From positions 5,109,167 to 5,173,166 of the forward strand of contig LNAC01000009.1 in the NCBI GenBank assembly GCA_002007465.1: DNA of 64,000 nucleotides, in the 5' to 3' direction. The stretch is from Ailurus styani. Its lineage: Eukaryota; Chordata; Mammalia; Carnivora; Ailuridae. Shown in pieces: positions 57,345-64,000 of the stretch (positions within the stretch are counted from its first letter, which is position 1; every line of letters begins with the position of its first letter). The notes beneath the pieces are model-generated. The model was not told the origin of the DNA. It worked only from the letters and a program-made list of their open reading frames with translations, and ran no database searches. The position numbers and the translations under genes were made by a program.

Positions 57345-58640
57345 CACTGTAAATTCATAGAGGTGGCTGTCAGTGTCTAGCATACTGTGTTGCTGGGAGG
57401 TGCTGGGGGTGGGGCAGTCCAAGATTGTTTAACAGGCCCGTGTCTCAGAAAGCAGCTCTCTTCTGTTCAGCGGTGACTCCCTTCCCCTAATGGGCCTGAA
57501 GAGGCCCACAGCTGTGAAAGTTGGGTGCTGGGAGGTGAAAGGAAGGAAGGAGAGTACTACGTACCTTCTCACCAGTTAGGTTTTCTGAAAGTTCAGCTGT
57601 TTTCTGTTCAGTTCAATCGTGTTCAGTTCACGATTTTTCTGTGATTACTTGGTCCCCTATTGAGTGTGGGGACATCAGGAATCAGCAGCAAACGTGCCTG
57701 GTAATTGACAAATGTCGGTGATAGGTGACAGGTATTGGAGACTGGAGTTACCAGTGTTTCCATACCTTTATTTGCTAAATATTTTTGAAATGAAAATTTA
57801 ACTGTGTATAATTTTGAAATACAGTACTGTCTTGATCTGAATATAGCATATTAGAGTCTGTAAGAATTGTGTAGGCTTCTGAGTGTGTGTTTTTGTAAAC
57901 AGTTAGAAAATAAGTGTTTTGAGCATTGTTGACTCAGTAAAAGTTGAAGAGCTTGTAAGTAGTATACAAAAGACTCAATGTGTGTGAGAACTCTGGGACT
58001 TGCTAATGACATACCGACAGAGAAAAGATAGACTATCCCATGAAACAGACATGACACGACAGTGCTCTCGATGGACGTAGAACATAGGGGAGGAGAATGA
58101 CTTGGAGGAGATGAGTGAAATGCCTCCGACTGGTGACGCAGTAGTACTGGGTGTGAATAACAACAAGTTAACAACAGTGAAGGACGTATCTAAAAATACG
58201 TGTTCTGCCTGGGAGCCCTGGAAGGCCTCTGATGCTTTCCTCAGATCTCCTATACCTCCCCTCTGTCTGACCAAACACGCCTTTCATAGTCAAAATAATA
58301 AGACAGTTTCTTACGCCTCTAATCTTTTCAATAACCATTAACAACAGAAGCAATCTTTTGAATCTGATCATTGGACCCGTTAGGTGTTATCTGAAAAGAA
58401 CAAGATTGTCATTTGGCTTGACAAAGAAATACATGAATAAATGTACAGAATGCCCCAGTGTTTTATGAAGATCTGCCAGAACCCCCTGTGTGACACAGGC
58501 TAGCTAGTATTCCTGGTTTTCAGTATTATTGAACCTGTGTCTTTGTGTTTTCATGAATGTTTCAACAAAAACATGAATCAGCAGCCACTGTCTATTACCA
58601 TCACCCAAAAATCAGAGATTTTTTTTTTAACCTCACCTGC
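57345..58640. other. Unassigned intronic sequence with raised CpG at 57,990-58,320
   Basis: No repeat family could be named. 57,990-58,320 contains about eleven CpG in non-GC-rich DNA, more than nearby introns, and overlapping frames of 79-107 codons. It may be an unrecognised transposon or a decayed retrocopy. Confidence 0.35.
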
Positions 58641-58764
58641 TTTTTAAATTTTTTAAAAGATTTTGGGCTGTCATCATATTAGAGGTCTAAACATACTTTA
58701 TTCCTGCTTATAATTGATTATTCATTATTATATAATGATTATTAATAAGTACTTCCGTAGGAGT

Positions 58765-58975
58765 GCCTCTTATGAGGCAGGTGCATTACTAAGTATTTTT
58801 CCTGTATCATCTGTAATCTTCACAATAATCCTTAAGGTGTAAGTATCCCCACATTACATATTAGGAAACAGAGGCTCAGAGAGGGTAGGTTACTTGCTCC
58901 TATCTGAGAAACCATGTAGCCATGTTGTGATTCCAAGTCAAGCCAGCTCAAAGGCCATCTGCTTCTCACCTTGTT
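58765..58975 (-). mobile_element. MIR relic
   Basis: 'gaggcaggtgcattactaag', 'attaggaaacagaggctcag', 'gccatgttgtgattccaagt'. It ends about 225 bases before the cassette exon. Confidence 0.75.
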
Positions 58976-59199
58976 TGAGGGAGCTGAGCAAAAACAGAGC
59001 TGATAATAGAACAGCAAGTGTGTAAAACCCTGTGGGAAAAAACCCCAAACTCTTCCATCTTGGATAGCTAGACCCCTTCAGACAGACTTCAGCGTTTTCC
59101 TAGTGCTTTATCAGCTTTTCGCCAGTATGTGGTGTTTTTCCAATGTTAAATACGTTGTTTCAGACTTCCTCCCCTCCTCCTGCCCCTTTGCTCTTCTAG

Positions 59200-59307
59200 G
59201 CCCTCAGTACCGCCTGGAGAAGCAGAGCGAGCCCAACGTCGCCGTGGACCTGGAGAGCACTTTGGAGAGCCAGAGCGCGTGGGAGTTCTGCTTGGTCCGA
59301 GAGAACA
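59200..59307 (+). CDS. MAPKAP1: MAPKAP1 (SIN1) in-frame cassette exon: C-terminal half of the Ras-binding domain
   Basis: This exon is exactly 108 nt, 36 codons, phase 1 at both ends, so it can be skipped without shifting the frame. It encodes [20 protein letters not shown] and continues to [10 protein letters not shown], clearly SIN1. Known human isoform 2 (486 rather than 522 residues) lacks 36 residues at about 321-356, which is this segment. Skipping therefore removes the distal part of the Ras-binding domain while keeping the C-terminal PH domain. The acceptor is tttgctcttctag. The donor is AACA|gtacgt, with A at -1 and C at +4, weaker than those of the two upstream exons and in keeping with optional use. 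The only change I notice against the human protein is Glu for Asp in VDLES. Base composition is GC-rich compared with the surrounding intron, as expected for coding DNA. Confidence 0.97.
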
Positions 59308-59840
59308 GTACGTTGGCCTCCTCGCTCCATGCCTGCTTTGTCCATTGCAAACATGCGTAGGAGTCCTGTGTTCAGGAACACTCACTGGTCTGGCTTCCCT
59401 AGGCAGATTTGAAATGACTTTGTTTTCCAAGGCGGATCTCAGCCTTTGTGCCAAAAGTGTGTCCCAAAGTGAAATGATTGATTTTATACATTTTGGTAAA
59501 AAGTCTGCATCCTGTTTAGCACTGTGTGATTAATATTTTCTGTTAAGCTCTATCTTCCTAAGTTAGGAGCAGCATATGAGGTCTTTTCTGAGGCAAAGAC
59601 TGTTTTGTATATAAAACAACTGGTCCCGTCAGTGTCACTGTTCAGACTTCTAGTTTTACAAAATTCTGTTTTCATTCTCCTTAGCAGGAGGCCGTGTAAT
59701 GGTTCCTAGAGCTATGCTGTAAGCCTTTTAAGTACTTTCGTTCATTTCTTCTTTATTTTCTGTGTTGTGAATCTTTGCCACTCCCTCCTCTATACTCCCA
59801 CTGACTAGGGACAAGGATGCAAAAACTGAGATTAGGGCAG
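59308..59840. other. Unique intronic sequence after the cassette exon
   Basis: No repeat was recognised; the proximal 200 bases are T-rich with several TTTT runs. Confidence 0.4.
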
Positions 59841-59849
59841 CCAACTCTG

Positions 59850-60278
59850 CTGTCATTCCTGCTTTGGGCCATTTACACAGGCTGTTTCTTCCGCAAGGAA
59901 CACACTTTCCCCCATTCCTGTTACCTGTTTCTCATCCTTTGTCTCAATTCAAATGTCCCATCTTCAAAGAGACCACCTGTGACTCCCCCCACCCCCTCAC
60001 CTAAACCTGATCCATTCCTCACTTGGTTATCCTATTCTCTTCTCTCATAGAGTATACTACTTTTTCTTCATTATATGGATTTCTGCTTATGATTACATAT
60101 TTTTCTCAATGATCATTTGATGTCTGTATCCCCCAGTTAGTTTGTCAGGTCTGTGAGGGTGTCCTTGACCCATACGGGTTGTCCCTCATTATTTCAGCAA
60201 ATATTCACTCATCATCCGCTACAGGTCAGTACTGTAGGAGCTTAGTAAATATAGATTGAAAGAGTGAATGAATGGCAG
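59850..60278 (+). mobile_element. L2 LINE 3' part, well preserved
   Basis: 'gctgtttcttccgcaaggaa', 'caattcaaatgtcccatctt', 'atcatttgatgtctgtatcc', 'gaaagagtgaatgaatgg' in sense order up to the L2 end. Confidence 0.8.
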
Positions 60279-60402
60279 TTTTTAGTCATGCCACTGACCC
60301 TCTAAGCAAGACCAGCTTCCTACTCATTGACCCAGGGCCCTGACAGCCTTTGCTGGAAAGGCATTCACAGATTTCACCAGGATGGTGAAACATGATCTTT
60401 GC

Positions 60403-60606
60403 GTATATTTTCTCTAGAAGATTTTATTTATTTATTTGAGAGAGAGAGAGAGAGAATTTGAGAGGGGGGGGAGAGGGGGAGGGTCAGAGGGAGAAGTAGA
60501 CTCCCTTCTGAATAGGTAGCCCGATGCAGGACTCCATCCTGGGACTCCAGGATCATGACGTGAGCCGAAGGCAGTTGCTTAACCAACTGAGCCACCCAGG
60601 TGTCCC
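60403..60606 (-). mobile_element. Carnivore SINE
   Basis: The perfect 10-bp duplication TGATCTTTGC lies at 60393-60402 and 60607-60616. The body contains an (AG) tract and a G8 run. It is the nearest SINE to the cassette exon, 1.1 kb downstream and antisense to the gene. Confidence 0.93.
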
Positions 60607-60779
60607 TGATCTTTGCATTTAGCAGCAAATTCTCAAAGGCAGAAGGTTGGTATCCCCATAGTCTACAGCCAGTTAGAAATATCTTTTATAAATATACAAA
60701 GAAATAAAAATCAGCTGGATTCCCAAATGGCACCAAAAATTCAAATAAGTAGTAAACAAAAACGTTTATCCCTATCAAC

Positions 60780-61135
60780 AGTATAAGATAAAAACATTTT
60801 AAAGCAACAATGGAATACTTTTCACCTATCAAATAAGATAGTACTTCAAAGAGTCCTTATTTCTCGGAAGAAATAGTCATATTCAAACACCAGTGACTAG
60901 TGCAAGTTAATGTAACTGCGAAAATATCAAGAGACCTAAAAATGTTTTCACCAGCGTCTGGTAATGGAAATCTGTCTTAAGGAGAAAAAAATCTAAAATG
61001 CAATAAATATGTATATATAATGATAGTTGTTAGATATTTATATTATCTAACACTAGAAGAGAAGTTAGATAACTTAAGGTATATCCCTATATTGGAAAAT
61101 TACGCAGAGTACAACACCTCACCTTTTGGTAAAAG
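60780..61135 (+). mobile_element. L1M ORF2 3'-end relic
   Basis: 'ttcacctatcaaataagata' and later 'tatccctatattggaaaatt' follow the sense end of an old ORF2. Confidence 0.55.
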
Positions 61136-61179
61136 CAGACCAACTAATCTGAACAAATTGTCCCACTGAAAGTAACTTA

Positions 61180-62360
61180 AAAAGCTGATTAAAATATATA
61201 AATCATCACCCTAAACAAGATAAAATATAATTAAGGTCTATATGTGGGAGAAGATTGAATGAACCAAAAGAACTGAGATCAGTATCTAGGGAAGTTTACC
61301 CTGACATCATCCAAATTTGAGGGCTGCTGTATTTAAAGGAAATTTTATAGCATTCAAATTCATATATTACAAAAGAAGAAAGGCCAAAAATAAGCTTATA
61401 ATCTTATAAGCATTCAGTTCAAGAAATTAGAAAAGAAGCCAAATAAAGAAACATAAAGAGAATAAAAGGAAGGAAGCAATAAAGAGCATAAATTAAAGAA
61501 ATAGAGGATTTAGGGACATCAAAATCAAAAATTAATTTTTGGAAAACATTAATGAATTACAAAACCTCTGATGGAATAGATCAAAGACAAGGAAGAAAAA
61601 TAACAGAAACAGACGGTAATAAAATAAAAAGGAGGTATACTTTTATTATCAAGGATTTGCAGTTATTAAACAGGTAGTAGGAAATTATTTTTGAAAACCT
61701 CCATACCAAAAATTGTGAAAATGTAGATGAAAAGGACAAATTCCTTGAAAAAAAAAAAAACTCAACTTACCAAAATTGACGCAAGAAGAAATAGAAAACT
61801 TGAGTATACCCATAACTATTTTAAAAATTGAATTCACAATTAAAAACCTTCCCACAAAGAAAAATCAGGCCCAGATGATTTCACTGGCTAGTAGTATCAA
61901 ACACTTAATAAAGAAGTAACTCCAGTCTTATATCAGCTATTCCAAGGAATAGAAAAAGTAGCAACACTCTCCAGTTCATTTTAAGAGACTATCATAGTCT
62001 TGTTACCAAACCCTAATAAAGACTGTGCAACACAGAAAATTTAAACAGATACAAATATCCTAAACAAAATATTAAACTGAATCCAGTATTATATTAAGGG
62101 AATAATGTAACATTCCCAAGTTGGATTTATTCAAAGAGTACAAGGTTAGTGTGACATTAGAAAAACCCAGTTAAGGGGTGCCTGGATGGCTTAGTTGAGC
62201 ATCCAACTCTTGATCTCAACTCAGGTCTTGATCTCATGGTTGTGAGTTAGAGCCACACACTGGGCATGGAGCCTACTTTAAAAAAAAAAAAAACAGTCAA
62301 GATAATTTGCCACAATAATAGATTAAAAGGACAATCACCTCAGGAGATGTAGAATGTTAT
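61180..62360 (+). mobile_element. L1M ORF2 reverse-transcriptase-region relic, split by a SINE
   Basis: 'aggcccagatgatttcactg' (the PGPDGF-type motif of L1 reverse transcriptase, decayed), 'gttaccaaaccctaataaag', 'agttggatttattcaaagag' and 'caaggttagtgtgacatt' follow L1 ORF2 in order. No frame survives. It lies downstream of a 3' fragment in the same strand, so the two are separate copies or a rearrangement. Confidence 0.75.
62176..62292 (+). mobile_element. Short, old carnivore SINE
   Basis: The head 'ggggtgcctggatggcttag' is followed by a shortened body and 'ggagcctactttaaaaaaaa'. It lacks the CT-rich tail of the young copies. It sits inside the L1M. Confidence 0.85.
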
Positions 62361-62685
62361 TTAGCCATTATAAGTTGTGTTTACTGAGAATTTTCACAAC
62401 AGGAGAAATAACTTTTGATGTAATATTAAGGAGGAAAAATACCAACGATGCAAAATAACACGTACAGACTTATATCAACTATGTAAAAACAAAACAAACA
62501 AGAAAGGATAAAAGGAAAATGCCAAAGTATTAATAGTGGTTGCCTCTGGTTGGCAAGATTCTGAGTAATTAATTTTCCTTCACCTTTATACTTTACTTAT
62601 ACTTTCTGGAGTTTCTATACTGAGCATGCATGACTTTCTAAGAAGAAAAGTAAACAAGCAATAAAGTTCACATAGATAAAGATTA
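62361..62685 (+). mobile_element. L1M 3' end relic
   Basis: 'tatttagccattataagttg', 'tattaatagtggttgcctct' and 'tactttacttatactttctg' follow an old L1 3' end, after an internal deletion relative to the ORF2 part. Confidence 0.6.
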
Positions 62686-62704
62686 CATAATAAGAGTAGC
62701 TCTT

Positions 62705-62844
62705 GGGGCACCTGGGTAGCTCACTCAGTCAGTCAGTTAAGCAGCTGCCTTCGGCTCAGGTCAGGATCCCAGGGACCTGGGTTCGAGCCTCGCATCAGGC
62801 TCTCTGTTCAGCGGGGAGCCTGCTTCTCTCTCTCCCTCTGCCTG

Positions 62845-62891
<47 letters not shown>

Positions 62892-62918
62892 GTCAAATAA
62901 ATACATAAAATCTTAAAA
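62705..62918 (+). mobile_element. Carnivore SINE with expanded head and CT tract
   Basis: The perfect 16-bp duplication AATAAGAGTAGCTCTT lies at 62689-62704 and 62919-62934. The head carries a triplicated CAGT ('cactcagtcagtcagtta'), and the (CT)n tract is long. Confidence 0.97.
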
Positions 62919-63215
62919 AATAAGAGTAGCTCTTAATTCAACAATCCTTAAGACACTTGAAATCTCAAACCATGTACAGTACTACACCATGGCACACCAA
63001 AGGAAGAATTATAACAACACACCCCTTTGCAACTTGCTTATCTAATTTTTTTTTAACCTGACTTAAGTGGGTAATCCCTCCCTCCCTGTCATTTTCTTTC
63101 ATTCTTTAAAGACTCTCCTCCAAAACAACCTGGGGAAACTAATTCACAGACAGGAACTCTGTAGTGGATTCTCTTTCAGAATGTTGATTCTTTGTCATAT
63201 GATTAAGTTGAAAAC

Positions 63216-63417
63216 ATGGGCACCTGGGTGGCTCAGTGGGTTAAAGCCTCTGCCTTTGGCTCAGGTCATGATCTCAGGGTCCTGGGATTGAGTCCCACAT
63301 TAGGCTCTCTGCTCAGCGGGGAGCCTGCTTCCTCCTCTCTCTCTGCCTGCCTCTCTGCGTACTTGTGATCTGATCTCTCTCTCTGTGTCAAATAAAATAA
63401 AATCTTAAAAAAAAAAA
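63216..63417 (+). mobile_element. Carnivore SINE, mustelid-type tail
   Basis: The duplication AAGWTGAAAAC lies at 63205-63215 and 63418-63428, with one difference. The tail has lost one AATA unit. Confidence 0.95.
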
Positions 63418-63439
63418 AAGATGAAAACGCTATTTGTTA

Positions 63440-63750
63440 GCCTCTTGGTAAGTTTTTTGAGTACATAATACTTACTCATGTAAAAAAAATTGCTCAGATA
63501 ACAAAGTGTCTGTAGTGAAAACTTTGTCTCTCTTCTCTCCCTTAATTCTCCTTCCAGAGACAACAGTTATTCCCAGTTTCTTCCATATCTCTCCAGGGAT
63601 CATCTGTGTGTCTGCAGGCATACTCTGTGTAAGAGTGTGACTGTACCCTCACACGTGCAAGTACATGCTCACACATATACAGTGTTCACACACATTTATA
63701 CTTCCCCCTATTTAGAAACAAATGGTAACAAACTTACCATTAGTGTTCTC
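63440..63750 (-). mobile_element. L1M 3' end relic
   Basis: 'tccttccagagacaacagtt', 'attcccagtttcttccatat', 'ctctccagggatcatctgtg' and a CA-rich part follow an antisense old L1 3'UTR. Confidence 0.6.
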
Positions 63751-63764
63751 ATTTTTCTTTTATC

Positions 63765-63952
63765 TTTTTTAAAAATTTTATTTAATTATTTGAGAGAGAG
63801 AAAAAGAGAGAGCACAAGCAGAGGGAAAGGGCAGAGGGAGAAGCAGACTCCCTGCTGAGCAGGGAGCCTGATGCAGGACTCGATCCCAGGACCCTGGGAT
63901 TGTAATCTGAGCCAAAGGCAGATGCTGACTGACAGAGCCACTCAGGGGCCCC
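63765..63952 (-). mobile_element. Carnivore SINE, older subfamily
   Basis: The perfect 10-bp duplication TTCTTTTATC lies at 63755-63764 and 63953-63962. It faces the plus copy at 63216. Confidence 0.92.
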
Positions 63953-64000
63953 TTCTTTTATCATTTTAACAATACATTGTAGAGATTATTCCATACCAGT

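Larger units (their letters stand above)
26166..59199 (+). other. MAPKAP1: MAPKAP1 intron, 33.0 kb, between the two Ras-binding-domain exons
   Basis: The intron is bounded by gtgaga and ctcttctag and joins Gly (G|GC) across 33,034 bases. It splits the Ras-binding domain coding sequence. Its first 3.5 kb is almost free of repeats; the middle is a mosaic of L2, MIR, L1M and SINE copies; 50,430-52,285 is again unique. Confidence 0.95.
59308..64000 (+). other. MAPKAP1: MAPKAP1 intron downstream of the cassette exon (5' part)
   Basis: It begins gtacgt. The next SIN1 exon (beginning with Ser-Arg-Ala-Asp in the family) was not found before the window end, so the intron is at least 4.7 kb here. It consists largely of L2, L1M and SINE copies. 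Confidence 0.9.

Noticed and set aside
57605..57640. A small stem AATCGTG/CACGATT next to repeated GTTCAGTTCA
   Set aside because: The seven-base arms and local duplication are too short to claim function.
61028..61052. A 9-bp inverted repeat TGTTAGATA/TATCTAACA
   Set aside because: Such short AT-rich palindromes are expected by chance in an A/T-rich L1M relic.
1..64000. A bacterial-type defence system, CRISPR array or mobile-island cargo
   Set aside because: Split exons with GT-AG introns, MIR/L2/SINEC repeats and the absence of dense coding all show mammalian intron DNA; no repeat-spacer structure was found.

Overview
This is nuclear DNA of a placental mammal from the order Carnivora, most likely a mustelid (ferret, mink, otter or badger type). 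The evidence is the repeat content. About seventeen tRNA-derived carnivore SINEs (SINEC) are present, many with the tail form 'cctgcctctctgcctacttgtgatct' split by (AATAAA)n runs, which differs from the dog SINEC_Cf and the cat SINEC_Fc as I know them. There are also carnivore-type L1 3' ends and a background of old MIR, L2, L1M and DNA-transposon relics. I see no bacterial, phage, CRISPR or operon-like content. Nearly all short open frames are chance frames in intron or repeat DNA. The window lies inside one gene. Three exons of MAPKAP1 (SIN1, the mTORC2 subunit) are on the + strand at 10525-10701, 26056-26165 and 59200-59307. Their reading phases join exactly (AA|T, AT|A, G|GC), each has an AG acceptor and a GT donor, and the peptides match SIN1 closely. 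They encode the C-terminal part of the CRIM domain with its acidic loop, the start of the Ras-binding domain, and a 36-codon in-frame exon that completes the Ras-binding domain. That last exon corresponds to the segment missing from the known shorter human isoform. The rest is intron: the end of the upstream intron (1-10524), a 15.4 kb intron (10702-26055), a 33.0 kb intron (26166-59199) and the start of the next (59308-64000). Region by region: 1-9,000 is packed with repeats (L2 split by an L1, itself split by a SINE; a twin-primed L1 carrying a nested insertion; MIRs). 9,020-10,190 is unique, with an AT-rich block full of homeodomain-type motifs. 10,702-22,560 mixes unique blocks with SINE, MIR and L1M copies. 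22,560-29,700 is about 7 kb almost free of recognisable repeats; it holds a small intronic CpG island (about 22,860-23,200), a second CpG-rich patch (23,560-23,900) and the second exon. 29,700-50,430 is a mosaic of L2, MIR, L1M and SINE, with one old Tigger-type element (40,810-41,121) and two assembly seams marked by a single N between duplicated flanks. 50,430-52,285 is unique and contains a GATA-motif palindrome. 52,290-58,980 is L2/MIR/SINE. The third exon follows, and the end of the window is mostly L1M and SINE. No new multi-gene system is visible. The best leads are regulatory or structural: the intronic CpG island, the GATA palindrome block, the homeodomain-rich block, a perfect 17-bp inverted repeat that looks like a template-switch event, the regulated Ras-binding cassette exon, and two assembly duplications that should be corrected.
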